A stretch of DNA of 64,000 nucleotides. It comes from Bifidobacterium tissieri (GTDB lineage: Bacteria; Actinomycetota; Actinomycetes; Actinomycetales; Bifidobacteriaceae). The stretch covers positions 310,001 to 374,000 of the forward strand of contig NZ_MWWV01000004.1 of the NCBI RefSeq assembly GCF_002259645.1. The letters are read 5' to 3'. The first letter of the stretch is position 1, and the number at the start of each line of letters is the position of its first letter. Under the pieces are notes generated by a model, which did no database searches, had not been told where the DNA came from, and saw only the letters and a program-made list of their open reading frames with translations. A program made the translations under genes and the position numbers. Shown one piece after another: positions 44,912-53,791 of this stretch.

Positions 44912-46179
44912 ACATGGCCTACGTTCCCGATAATTCACATACACGTGCACACGCACGACGATCTTCATTCAGACAGGCCCTGCACCGTCTGATATCACGG
45001 CATTGGCGCAATTGGCATGTCATCATCTGCATCGCCCTTGCCGTAATGACGGTTGTGGAAACGATCGGATTCATGATTTACGGCATCGTATCTGCCAAAC
45101 CAGCCGTCGCGCTCTGTCTTACGTCGGCCTTGACCGTGGCATTGCTTCCGCGATTGCCGCGGATCACGCCGTGGTTTTTGCTGATCCTGTATGCATTGGG
45201 CGATATTTCAGCACTCACCATGCCCAGCGCCATGTTTTTGAGTGCATTGTTTTCCATCGCATGGCTCACCTATCATTCCGCGTGGCGGGGATTCATCGGC
45301 GCACTGATACCGGTGACGGCATCGATGACCGTCATTCTTTCCGAAGGCGGATATATCCCATGGATTATCGCTTCGACGACCCAATATGCATGTTGGTATT
45401 TCTCCTTTATGGGCGTCGGATTATGGGTGCGGAAAACCAGAGCATACGAATTACTGAAAAATCAGCAGCAACAGAGGCGACTGTCGGAGCAGTTGCAGAT
45501 GCATCTCCACGACTCCGCCGCGAACGATCTGGCGTATGCACTCACGATGATCGATCTGCGAACGTCGAACGGCGATGCCGATCATGCTCAGGATCGGGAG
45601 ACGCTGCTCGCGGTCCGGGATGCCTGCGAGGATGCCTTGCAGCAGGTCCGTAGGGCGATCGACGTGGTCCGGGACAGTGATGGAACAGTCATGGATTTCT
45701 CTGATACCGCTACCAATACTGCGACGAATGTCGATTCCTCCGACTGGCTGCATCAGATCCGCATCATGATCGACGACTGCGAGCGGCAGCTTCAGGAGCT
45801 GGGATTCCGTGGTACCGGCATTGTATCCGGCGAGGGGCATACGACTCCGAGCAACGACTCACGCGATATGATCATCTCGTTCATCCATGAGATCTATGGC
45901 AATATCCTCAAGCACGCAGATCCGAAGGAATATCACATCGTCGCCATACAGCCCATGCCGAATGGCGTCGTTATCTCGTCCTCGAACATTCGTCGTCACA
46001 AGGGGTTCGGTCCGTCGGCATGCGATCAGGGAGGAACTGGACTGCAACGCTATGAGCGCCAATTGGCTCAGGTCGGCGGAACGTTGGACATTCTCGAGGA
46101 CGACAATGAGTGGTCGATAACGGCGCTGATCCCGTATTGTCAGTCGGGACAACACACAGGCGGATCGCAGATGCTATGA
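44905..46179 (+). CDS. Sensor histidine kinase (HisKA_3 / NarL partner type)
   Basis: 424 residues if started at GTG 44905, which has AAAAGGATT before it and overlaps the regulator stop; ATG 44914 would drop three residues. Five or six hydrophobic helices (about 40-180) make up the sensor. The phospho-acceptor region is QLQMHLHDSAANDLAYALTMIDL with His202 (HDxxxxxL). The ATPase domain shows EIYGNILKHAD (N-box) and GTGLQRYERQLAQVGG (G-box). No extracellular domain of size, so it likely senses the membrane or its exporter. Confidence 0.85.
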   Translation: MVDMAYVPDNSHTRAHARRSSFRQALHRLISRHWRNWHVIICIALAVMTVVETIGFMIYGIVSAKPAVALCLTSALTVALLPRLPRITPWFLLILYALGDISALTMPSAMFLSALFSIAWLTYHSAWRGFIGALIPVTASMTVILSEGGYIPWIIASTTQYACWYFSFMGVGLWVRKTRAYELLKNQQQQRRLSEQLQMHLHDSAANDLAYALTMIDLRTSNGDADHAQDRETLLAVRDACEDALQQVRRAIDVVRDSDGTVMDFSDTATNTATNVDSSDWLHQIRIMIDDCERQLQELGFRGTGIVSGEGHTTPSNDSRDMIISFIHEIYGNILKHADPKEYHIVAIQPMPNGVVISSSNIRRHKGFGPSACDQGGTGLQRYERQLAQVGGTLDILEDDNEWSITALIPYCQSGQHTGGSQML

Positions 46180-46289
46180 TTTAGATCGTTCAAGATAATG
46201 CGTACGAACGTACACATTTGCCATGTCGCCATGTCCGACAGGCAGTTGGATGGCAACATGATACAAACGCCACGACAAGGAAGTGAACG

Positions 46290-47030
46290 ATGAGCGACGA
46301 AGCCACGCAGACGAACACGAACGTGCAGAACACGCCGAGCGCACCCGCGCAGCCAGAGCCCTCCGCACAGACCGCATCGAAGTACCCTCCGGTGGAGTTG
46401 CGCACCCCGCGTGCCAGCGAGCGCGAGGAGATGCTGAACGGCAAGCTGTACGACGCCTCCGATCCCGAACTGGACGCGTTGCGCCGCAAGGCCGGCGATC
46501 TATGCACCAGGTTCAACGGCCTGTCTCGCGACGACACCAAGACTCGCGCGGCCGTTCTTGACGAACTGCTGCCCGGTCACGGTGAAAACCTCGATGTGAT
46601 GGGACCGGTGTTCTTCGACTACGGTTGCCACACCACGATCGGTGATCGCGTGTTTGCGAATTTCAACTTCACCGTGCTGGATTGCGCGCCGGTGACGATC
46701 GGCAACGATGTGCTGTTCGGGCCGAATGTGTCGCTGCTGCCGCCGATGCATCCGCTGCGCTGGCAGGATCGTAATGTGCGTACGCGCGAGGATGGCACGG
46801 CATATGACTATGAGTACGGTCGACCGATCGTCATTGGTTCGAACTGCTGGTTCGGCGGCAATGTGACCGTGCTGGGCGGTGTGACCATCGGCGACGGTTG
46901 CGTGATCGGCGCAGGTGCCGTGGTGACGAAGGACATTCCGGCGAATTCGGTGGCGGTAGGCAATCCAGCGCGTGTGATCAAGACGATCTCCGACGCGGAT
47001 GCCGCGGAACTGCAGGAATACGCGCAGTAG
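46290..47030 (+). CDS. Sugar O-acetyltransferase (maltose/galactoside acetyltransferase family)
   Basis: 246 residues with a 45-residue Thr/Ala/Gln-rich N-terminus not usual in the family. Then RASEREEMLNGKLYDASDPELDALRRKA (the Mac domain) and a left-handed beta-helix: VFFDYGCHTTIGDRVFANFNFTVLDCAPVTIGNDVLFGPNVSLLPPMHPL, with catalytic His in the last segment, and GSNCWFGGNVTVLGGVTIGDGCVIGAGAVVTKDIPANSVAVGNPARV. It uses acetyl-CoA to acetylate non-metabolised sugars. Single gene between the two-component system and prmC. Confidence 0.9.
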   Translation: MSDEATQTNTNVQNTPSAPAQPEPSAQTASKYPPVELRTPRASEREEMLNGKLYDASDPELDALRRKAGDLCTRFNGLSRDDTKTRAAVLDELLPGHGENLDVMGPVFFDYGCHTTIGDRVFANFNFTVLDCAPVTIGNDVLFGPNVSLLPPMHPLRWQDRNVRTREDGTAYDYEYGRPIVIGSNCWFGGNVTVLGGVTIGDGCVIGAGAVVTKDIPANSVAVGNPARVIKTISDADAAELQEYAQ

Positions 47031-47189
47031 CAGGAATACGCGCCGCAGTGAAGTATGCACGGCAGCAGGAATACGTGCGGCAGTGGCGTGACTGCACATT
47101 CGTCAATGCCGTCAATACATGCATGAACCCCCGTTCGGTGTTGGCCGACGAGGGTTCTGCATGTTCGCGTTGGTGTTATTTCGCCGCCG

Positions 47190-48104
47190 CTATTTCGCCA
47201 TTTTCAAGGCGAACAGGTAGCGCGGTCGACCGGTGAGATCGTTGCCGGTTCGAGCCTCGCCGAATCCGTGCGTCAGCACGTACTCACACAGCGCATCGCC
47301 CTGGCTGATGTCATGTTCCATCACCAGTGCGCCACCGTCGCGCAATAGTGTCGCCGAGCGGTCGATGATGCGTTCGGGGATGCGCAGTCCGTCCGCCGAT
47401 CCTCCGTACAGTGCGAGTTCGGGATCATGGTCGCGCACTTCGGGCTGTTCGGGGATCTCGGATTCGGGGATGTACGGCGGGTTCGTGATCACCAGATCGA
47501 CGCTGCCGTCGAGATCACGCAACGTTTTGTCCGCAGTGGCGTCGCCGAGTACGAGATGATAGCGGTCCACCACATCGGGATGGTCGTGAATGACTCGCTG
47601 TCGATTGCGCTCCGTCCACGTATATGTGGTTTCACTGAGTTCCACGGCCCACACGTCACCGTTTGGCACCTCGACCGCCACCGACAGGCCGATGATGCCG
47701 CTGCCGGCGCACAGATCGACCACACGAGGATGCTGCACGTCGACCGTCGCCAGCCAATCCAATCCGGCCTGCACCACGATCTCGGTCTCCGGACGCGGGA
47801 TGAACACGCCGGGACCGACCTCGACCTCAAGATATCGGAAGGGCGCGATGCCGACGATGTACTGCAACGGCTCGCGCGCGGCACGCCGTTCGATCATGGC
47901 ACGGTATGTGGCGCGGTCGAACGACGGCGGCAGATCACGGCCCATCAGCATGATCATGTCGAGATCACGCAACGATATTCCGGCCGCGTGCGCCATCAGC
48001 AGTTTGGCATCATGCTCGGGCGTATCCACGCCGGCGCGACGCAGAACGTCGGACGCGCTGTGCATTAAGCGCGCGGCATCGGTCGTCTCACTCGAAAATG
48101 TCAT
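47190..48104 (-). CDS. prmC: Release factor glutamine methyltransferase
   Basis: 304 residues from ATG 48104; the upstream open frame crosses a terminator and operator region. PrmC methylates the Gln of the GGQ motif in release factors. The N-domain (DVLRRAGVDTPEHDAKLLMAHAAGISLRDLDM) is followed by the SAM site VVDLCAGSGIIGLSVAV and catalytic NPPYIPESEI. It lies after prfA, its substrate gene, with a terminator between. Two 18-bp palindromes precede it. Confidence 0.95.
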   Translation of the reverse strand: MTFSSETTDAARLMHSASDVLRRAGVDTPEHDAKLLMAHAAGISLRDLDMIMLMGRDLPPSFDRATYRAMIERRAAREPLQYIVGIAPFRYLEVEVGPGVFIPRPETEIVVQAGLDWLATVDVQHPRVVDLCAGSGIIGLSVAVEVPNGDVWAVELSETTYTWTERNRQRVIHDHPDVVDRYHLVLGDATADKTLRDLDGSVDLVITNPPYIPESEIPEQPEVRDHDPELALYGGSADGLRIPERIIDRSATLLRDGGALVMEHDISQGDALCEYVLTHGFGEARTGNDLTGRPRYLFALKMAK

Positions 48105-48124
48105 GCTTCCAGAATCCCACCTTC

Positions 48125-48207
48125 TTAGTGTGATCACACTAAAAAAACAGGACCCTTGGAATTTCAAGGATTTCAGCCTGTTCAGCCAGTTAGCGTGATC
48201 ACACTAA
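48125..48207. promoter_or_regulatory. Two 18-bp palindromes flanking the prfA terminator, upstream of prmC
   Basis: TTAGTGTGATCACACTAA (48125-48142) is perfect; TTAGCGTGATCACACTAA (48190-48207) differs at one base. Centre spacing is 65 bp. Between them on the minus strand is the prfA terminator: CAGG...CCTTG/CAAGG...CCTG followed by TTTTTTT. The sites look like a paired operator for a dimeric regulator controlling prmC. Confidence 0.7.
48142..48180 (-). terminator. prfA terminator
   Basis: On the minus strand CAGGCTGAAATCCTTG and CCAAGGGTCCTG fold with an AAATT loop and an internal bulge; a run of seven T follows. It lies about 40 bp after the prfA stop. Confidence 0.75.
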
Positions 48208-48217
48208 GGAAGTTGCT

Positions 48218-49309
48218 TTACTGCTTGTCGGCCTGGGCGAGGCGTGCGGCCTCGTCGGCCTGGATGTCGGAGTCGATCACGGCCTGCAGGTCGCCGTCGA
48301 GCACCTGGTCGAGGTTGTACGCCTTGTAGTTCGTACGATGATCGACGATGCGGTTCTCCGGGAAGTTGTATGTGCGGATGCGTTCGGAACGGTCCAGCGA
48401 ACGCACCTGCGAGTGACGCATGTCGGCGGCCTCGGCGGCCTCCTGCTCGTGCTTCATGGCCAGCAGTCGGGACTTGAGCACGCGCAACGCGGCGGCACGG
48501 TTCTGGATCTGCGACTTCTCGTCCTGCATGCTCACCACGATGCCCGTAGGGATATGCGTCATGCGCACGGCGGAGTACGTGGTGTTCACGGACTGTCCGC
48601 CGGGGCCGGAGCTCATGAAGATGTCGATCTTGAGGTCCTTCGGATCGATTTCGATCTCATCGTCATCGTCGTCGGCTTCGGGGAACACGATCACGCCGGC
48701 CGCGGACGTCTGGATGCGCCCCTGCGATTCGGTGACGGGGATGCGCTGCACGCGATGCACGCCGCCCTCGTACTTGAGCGAGGCCCATACGCCGTCGGCG
48801 GGGGCCACGGTTCCCTTGGCACGAATGGCGATCTGCACGTCCTTCACGCCGCCAAGCTCGGTGCCGTTCTGGCTCTGGATCTCGCACGACCATCCGCGGC
48901 GTTCCGCATAACGCGTGTACATGCGCAGCAGATCGCCGGCGAACAGTGCGGCCTCCTCGCCGCCGGCACCGGCCTTGATCTCCATGATCGTGTCACGGGC
49001 GTCGTCCGGATCGCGCGGAATCAGTGCGGTACGCAGCTTTTCGCGTGCCTCGGGAAGTTCACTCTCCAGCTTCTTCGCCTCGTCGGCGAAGTCGGGGTCT
49101 TCGGAGGCCATTTCCTTGGCGGCCTCATAGTCGTCGTTGATCGTCATGTACCGCTGGTATGCGGAGACGATCACGCTCAGCTCGGCATGGCGACGACCGA
49201 GTTTGCGCATTTTCTCGGGGTCGGACGCCACTTCGGGCTGGCTCATTTCCTGTTCGATCTTGTGATATTCGTCAACCGCGGTCTTCGCCGCCGGGAATTC
49301 TTCCGCCAT
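48218..49309 (-). CDS. prfA: Peptide chain release factor 1
   Basis: 363 residues, full RF1 length. It recognises UAA and UAG and triggers peptide release. GGQ is in [25 protein letters not shown]; the N-terminal coiled region and PCRF domain include [33 protein letters not shown]-terminal motif [18 protein letters not shown] is family-typical. rpmE upstream ends 147 bp away with a terminator, so it has its own promoter or partial read-through. Confidence 0.96.
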   Translation of the reverse strand: MAEEFPAAKTAVDEYHKIEQEMSQPEVASDPEKMRKLGRRHAELSVIVSAYQRYMTINDDYEAAKEMASEDPDFADEAKKLESELPEAREKLRTALIPRDPDDARDTIMEIKAGAGGEEAALFAGDLLRMYTRYAERRGWSCEIQSQNGTELGGVKDVQIAIRAKGTVAPADGVWASLKYEGGVHRVQRIPVTESQGRIQTSAAGVIVFPEADDDDDEIEIDPKDLKIDIFMSSGPGGQSVNTTYSAVRMTHIPTGIVVSMQDEKSQIQNRAAALRVLKSRLLAMKHEQEAAEAADMRHSQVRSLDRSERIRTYNFPENRIVDHRTNYKAYNLDQVLDGDLQAVIDSDIQADEAARLAQADKQ

Positions 49310-49393
49310 GTTCGCTTTCCGTTCTCTGTGCAGGTCGTGTCTGCGGTTCCAATCGTGGTCAACCTGCCGTGGTCAAACCTTGTTCAAGCATAC

Positions 49394-49446
49394 AAAAACG
49401 CCAGTCCCGCGGATGGGCCGAAAGGGCCCGGACGGGACTGGCGTTG
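49394..49446 (-). terminator. rpmE terminator
   Basis: ACGCCAGTCCCG and CGGGACTGGCGT (about 49398-49444) pair over 12 bp, with an inner GGGCC/GGCCC stem. TTTTTG follows on the minus strand. Confidence 0.9.
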
Positions 49447-49455
49447 CAACGTCTG

Positions 49456-49668
49456 CTACTTGGCCTTCTTGCCGTAACGACGCTCGAAGCGAGCCACGCG
49501 ACCACCGGTGTCCAGAATCTTCTGCTTGCCGGTGTAGAACGGGTGGCACTTGGCACACACGTCGGCCGTGATGTGGCCGGAGGTGATGGTCGAACGGGTC
49601 ACGAAGGTGTTGCCGCACGAGCACACGACCTCAGTGGGCACGTATTCGGGATGAATACCCTGCTGCAT
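49456..49668 (-). CDS. rpmE: Ribosomal protein L31 (zinc-binding form)
   Basis: 70 residues: [10 protein letters not shown] ... [10 protein letters not shown]. Four Cys in CSCG and CAKC bind zinc, defining the C+ paralogue; zinc-starved cells of many bacteria switch to a C- form. [24 protein letters not shown] is conserved. First gene of the prfA region on this strand. Confidence 0.97.
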   Translation of the reverse strand: MQQGIHPEYVPTEVVCSCGNTFVTRSTITSGHITADVCAKCHPFYTGKQKILDTGGRVARFERRYGKKAK

Positions 49669-49782
49669 GATTACTCCTAGGATCTATTTCAGGACCGGGT
49701 CGCCGTACCCCAATGGCATGACGTGAACCGGAACCTATGGGATTATACGCGCAAGTCTGGATTACGACAAGCCGGCATAACG

Positions 49783-49823
49783 ACGGCACGATAACGGTAC
49801 GATAGCGGCACGATAACGGCATG
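49783..49823. repeat. Tandem 11-bp repeat
   Basis: Units ACGGCACGATA, ACGGTACGATA, GCGGCACGATA and a partial ACGGCATG run head to tail between rpmE and the aminotransferase terminator. Non-coding. Confidence 0.75.
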
Positions 49824-49861
49824 AAAAACGCCCCGGCAGGGATTCGAACCCCGTCGAGGCG
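49824..49861 (-). terminator. Terminator with a tRNA T-arm-like hairpin, after the aminotransferase gene
   Basis: On the minus strand CGCCTCGACGGGG, loop TTCGAAT, CCCTGCCGGGGCG, then TTTTT. The stem pairs 12 of 13 positions. The inner part CGGGG-TTCGAAT-CCCTG is what a T-stem and T-loop of a tRNA would be. An upstream GCCTCGG (49876-49882, minus strand) could also pair as an acceptor strand, but only about 30 nt lie between, too few for a tRNA. Two further hairpins occur between it and the gene (around 49876-49920 and 49934-49949). Confidence 0.75.
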
Positions 49862-49955
49862 CTGCAATTCTCATTAATCCGGCCCGAGGCGGCGGAGAGA
49901 GAGGAGATCCAGTCGCTTCGGGCAAGTGTGTGATATGGGCCGTATGGCCCGACCG

Positions 49956-51329
49956 TCACTCGGCGAGGTCGTGGGCCATTTCCTCGAAGGCGGCGAGGTA
50001 GGTGTCGCAGGCCTTCTCGTCGTGGGCGACGGACAGGGTCCATTCCTCCTCGCGACCGGGGGCCATGTAGACTCCACGGTTGGCCTGATACAGCCATGCG
50101 AGCTGGTTCAGCGCCGCGTTCTGGCCCTTGCGGAAGCTCACGTAGTCGGTGATCTTGTGCGGGGAGAAGGTGACGCAGCCCTTGGCACCGAAGCCCTGGG
50201 CGTAGCCGGGGAAGTCGTACTTCTTGATGATCGCACTGCAGCCGTCCATCAAGCGCTGGTTCATCTTGTCAAGATGTTCGTAGGCAGCGGGCGTCAGCAC
50301 CTTTTCCAGGCTGGCACGGGCGGCGGCCATCGACAGCGGATTGCCGGAGAAGGTGCCGACCTGATAGACGGAACCGTCCTCGACCACGCTCATGACCTCA
50401 TCGTTGCCGCCGATGGCACCGGAGGGCAGACCGCCGGCGAGCGACTTGGCGATGGTGACCATGTCGGGGGTCACGCCGAACAGCTTGGTGGCGCCGCCAG
50501 GGCCCACGGTCAGGCCGGTCTTGACCTCGTCGAAGATCAGGACGATGCCATGCTTCTTCGTCACCTCGCGCACACCCTCGAGGTATCCGGGCTCCGGCGG
50601 CACGATCGACATGTTCATCAGGCAGGCTTCCATGATGAGGCAGGCGGGAGCCTCACCGGCGGATTCCATCTCCTCGATGCGGTGCTCTAGCGCATCAAGA
50701 TCGTTGAACGGCACCGGCACGGTCAGTTCGACGGTGGCCTTCGGGATGCCCGCGCCGTAGGGCAGGGACTTCAGGTGGTAGCGGTCGCCGATGTTGTTGT
50801 AGTCCTCGGAGATGGAGATCATCACGGCGTCGTGATGGCCGTGGTAGGAACCGAAGATCTTCATGATGTGGTCGCGGTGCGTGTAGGCGCGGGCGATACG
50901 GATGGCGTCCATGGTGGATTCCGAGCCGGAGTTGTTGAAACGCCACTTCGGCAGTCCGAAGCGTTCGGTCAGCTCCTCGGCGACCACCACGTCATCCCAG
51001 TCGGGCATGGCGAAGTGCGATCCCTTGGAGAAGCGGTCGTTGACGGCCTCGGCGATGATCGGGTTGGCGTGGCCCTGCAGCATGGCGCCGAATCCGTTGT
51101 TGAAATCGTAGTATTCGTTGCCGTCGACGTCCCACATCTTGGCACCCTGGCCGCGATCCACGTAGATCGGCCACGGATCGCGCAGCTGGTAGGAGGACGC
51201 GACGCCGTTGCACAGGTGCTTGCGTGCGCGTTCGTACATGTCACGGGACTTGCCGAGCTTGGCGTTGAGCTTCTCACCTTCCTTCTCGGTGAGTTCCTTG
51301 ATTCGGGTTTCATCGATCGTCGTTGTCAT
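49956..51329 (-). CDS. Class-III aminotransferase, glutamate-1-semialdehyde aminomutase-like
   Basis: 457 residues from ATG 51329, after AAGGAGTTGGCC. PLP fold type I: NNSGSESTMDAIRIARAYT, SYHGHHDAVMIS, VLIFDEVKTGL, and Schiff-base Lys in VTIAKSLAGGLPSGAIGG. The overall pattern is that of the HemL-like subgroup. No heme gene is near, and the gene ends the polyamine supra-operon, so it more likely transaminates an amine or aldehyde arising from agmatine/putrescine or an unknown amino acid. Substrate specificity is not determinable by reading. Confidence 0.8.
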   Translation of the reverse strand: MTTTIDETRIKELTEKEGEKLNAKLGKSRDMYERARKHLCNGVASSYQLRDPWPIYVDRGQGAKMWDVDGNEYYDFNNGFGAMLQGHANPIIAEAVNDRFSKGSHFAMPDWDDVVVAEELTERFGLPKWRFNNSGSESTMDAIRIARAYTHRDHIMKIFGSYHGHHDAVMISISEDYNNIGDRYHLKSLPYGAGIPKATVELTVPVPFNDLDALEHRIEEMESAGEAPACLIMEACLMNMSIVPPEPGYLEGVREVTKKHGIVLIFDEVKTGLTVGPGGATKLFGVTPDMVTIAKSLAGGLPSGAIGGNDEVMSVVEDGSVYQVGTFSGNPLSMAAARASLEKVLTPAAYEHLDKMNQRLMDGCSAIIKKYDFPGYAQGFGAKGCVTFSPHKITDYVSFRKGQNAALNQLAWLYQANRGVYMAPGREEEWTLSVAHDEKACDTYLAAFEEMAHDLAE

Positions 51330-51502
51330 GGCCAACTCCTTTACTGCGTTTTCCCTAATGCCTATAGAAAACCACCTATTTATTTCGCAGTTATTAACTA
51401 ATTTATCTACGATTTACATATCCATATCGCCGTAATGACGACGACAACGTCATAACAGCACCGTGACGATACCGATACCGTGACAACGCCGTCCGAGACA
51501 AC

Positions 51503-51530
51503 AAAAAGCCTCCCCGGTGTGGGGAGGCTT
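51503..51530 (-). terminator. Rho-independent terminator of potD
   Basis: AAGCCTCCCC (51506-51515) and GGGGAGGCTT (51521-51530) form a perfect 10-bp stem with a 5-nt loop; TTTTTGT follows on the minus strand. It lies 65 bp after the potD stop. Confidence 0.93.
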
Positions 51531-51594
51531 GGCGACGATGGCATTGGGAACGACACCGGCAGATGCCGAACAATGCCGGGCACTATCAACGACG

Positions 51595-52797
51595 TCAGCT
51601 ACGGAAGTCCTCGAACATCATGGTGTAGTTGTCGTTGAGCTTGTTCGAGCAGCGTTTTTCCAGAATCGCGTGCTTGAGTTCGTCGGCGGACGGCACGATC
51701 ACGTTCTTGTCGCGCATGTCCTCGGGCAGCAGTTCGTCGCCGCCGTCCAGCACGCTGCCGGCGCCGGCGCTCTGCTCCACCGCGGTCTTGTTCTGCGGGT
51801 CGAGCATCCAGTTGATGAACGTCTTGGCCTGATCGATGTTCGTCGCGCCGCGCGATATCGCCACATTGTCGACGAACTTGTTCGCCCCGTCGGACGGGAA
51901 CACGAATCGCAGGTCGGGATTGCTCGACATGGCCTGATAGGCGTCGTAGCTCCATGCCATACCGACCTTCTGCTCACCAGACGCCAGACGATCGGCCACA
52001 CCCTCCGAACTCAGCACGCCCACCTTCGATTTATACGACTGCAGCAGATCGCTGGCGTTCTGATAGTCCTGCGGCTTGGTGGCGCACTGATCACTGCCGA
52101 CCGCACGCAACGCGGCGTTCACGATCTCAATCTGATCGTTGAGCAGCTGCGTCTTGCCCCACGACGCCTTGGGATGGAAGAAATCATTCCACGACGTCGG
52201 CGCATCGGACTGCGGAATCGCCTTCGCGTTGTACACGATGCCCGTGTAGCTCACGATGTACGGGATGGAGTACTGCATCGTCTTGTCGTAGTAGGGATTG
52301 CGGAACTCCTGCTTGATGTTCTTCGCATTGGGCAGCGAGTTCACGTCGAACTTCATGAGCAGCCCCTCGTACTTGAGTTGCTCGACCATATAGTCGCTCG
52401 GCATGACGATGTCATAGCCTTCGCCGCCCGTGGACTGCAGCTTGGCCTCAAGAGCCTCGTTGCTGTCGAAGGTGTCGACGCTGAGCGTGATGCCCGTGTC
52501 CTGCTCGAACGCCTTGATCACATCGTCGGGCATATAGCCGGCCCATGTGTAGATGTGCAGTTCGCCGCCGTGCGCCTCATGATATGGTCCAGTCGCCTCG
52601 GCCGTGCCGCCGCTGACTGATACGTCACTCACGCCGCCGGAGCAACCGGCCAATCCGAACACCAGACCGGAGCATAATGCCGCTGCGAAAACCTTTACAC
52701 AGGAACTCGCGATCTTCGAAATTCGAAATTGTCTGCGCGAAGTATCCGAATCCGACAACGTTCCGTTCATCGCACACGTATTCATAGGCATGATCAT
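51595..52797 (-). CDS. potD: Polyamine ABC transporter substrate-binding lipoprotein
   Basis: 400 residues; GGGGAGGGG precedes ATG 52797. A long N-region (about 30 residues) leads to a hydrophobic segment and lipobox LAGC (Cys52). The mature domain begins ELHIYTWAGYMPDDVIKAFEQDTGITLSVDTFDSNEALEAKL, the PotD/PotF pattern, then YDIVMPSDYMVEQL and IPYIVSYTGIVYN. PotD members bind spermidine or putrescine through acidic and aromatic residues. Placed 20 bp after potC. Confidence 0.88.
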   Translation of the reverse strand: MIMPMNTCAMNGTLSDSDTSRRQFRISKIASSCVKVFAAALCSGLVFGLAGCSGGVSDVSVSGGTAEATGPYHEAHGGELHIYTWAGYMPDDVIKAFEQDTGITLSVDTFDSNEALEAKLQSTGGEGYDIVMPSDYMVEQLKYEGLLMKFDVNSLPNAKNIKQEFRNPYYDKTMQYSIPYIVSYTGIVYNAKAIPQSDAPTSWNDFFHPKASWGKTQLLNDQIEIVNAALRAVGSDQCATKPQDYQNASDLLQSYKSKVGVLSSEGVADRLASGEQKVGMAWSYDAYQAMSSNPDLRFVFPSDGANKFVDNVAISRGATNIDQAKTFINWMLDPQNKTAVEQSAGAGSVLDGGDELLPEDMRDKNVIVPSADELKHAILEKRCSNKLNDNYTMMFEDFRS

Positions 52798-52816
52798 GAT
52801 TCCCCTCCCCTACTTG

Positions 52817-53791
52817 CTACTTGCTCTTGCGGTTCGTCAGCACCGTGGACGTGACCGTGATGACGATCGCCAGCAACAGCAGCAGCGTGGCGACCACGTT
52901 GATGCTCGGGTTCACGCCCTTGCGGATCAGCGAGAAGATGTAGATCGGCAGCGTGGTGGTGCCGGCGGTGGTGAGGAAGTTCGAGATCATGAAGTCATCC
53001 ATGGACACGACGAACGCCATCAGCGCGCCGGAGATCACGCCCGGCGTAAGCAGTGGCAGCGTCACGCGCGTCACCGTGGTGAAACCGGGTGCGCCCAGAT
53101 CCTCGGCGGCCTCGAAGCACGCCCTGTCGAGCGTCTGCAGTCGCGCGCGGATCGGCATGACCACGAACGGAATGCAGAACGTGGTGTGCGCCAGGACCAG
53201 CGGCACGTATCCGGGGGCCATGCCGATCAGTCGGATGAACGCCATGGTGGCGACACCGAGCACGATTTCCGGGATCAGCATGGACGCGTTGATCAGTGCG
53301 GTGGCGAGTTCCGAACCGGCTCGGGACATGTGGTCGATGGCCAGCACGTAGAGCACGCCGAGCAGTGTGGACAGCACGGTGGCGATCAGCGCGACGATCA
53401 GCGATGTTTCGGTGGCTTTGATGATCGCACCGTTGGTGAACACCTCGCCTTACCAGCGGAACGAGAAGCCTTCCCATAGCAGGGCCTGTCGGCCGCCGTT
53501 GAACGAGAAGAACACGACGATCGCCATCGGCACGTACAGGAACGCGAGTACGAAGACGCTGAGGAATCCGACGGCCGGGAACCGTTTCAGTGAATTGTCG
53601 CGGTTGCCGGAGCGACGGGTGCTGAGCGGCCGGTCGGGTTTCTTCTCCTCCAGCCAATCCGGCATCTGCGCACCGGAATCGGCGCCATCCGCCGCACGCT
53701 CGGCCTGGGCTCGGGCGACGAGCGCACCGAACTCGTCACTGTCGGAATACTTCACGGCCTTGGGATCGACATCATCATGCAACATGCTCAT
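52817..53791 (-). pseudogene. potC: Polyamine ABC transporter permease PotC with an in-frame stop
   Basis: The frame from ATG 53791 to the stop at 52817 gives 324 codons, interrupted by TAA at codon 114 (53452-53450): FSFRW*GEVFTNGAIIKATETSL. In PotC proteins the Trp is followed by Tyr (WY), so TAA stands where TAC or TAT is expected, a one-base change. The first 113 codons encode a 65-residue acidic N-tail and the first membrane helix; the remaining part has the other five helices and the coupling loop FEAAEDLGAPGFTTVTRVTLP. No frameshift. A GTG at codon 117 with AAGG before it might allow restart. It may be a true pseudogene, a split gene or a sequencing error. Confidence 0.8.

Noticed and set aside
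49829-49920. A tRNA gene
   Set aside because: T-arm and a possible acceptor pairing exist, but only about 30 nt lie between them, too short for D and anticodon arms. A T-run after the stem indicates a terminator.
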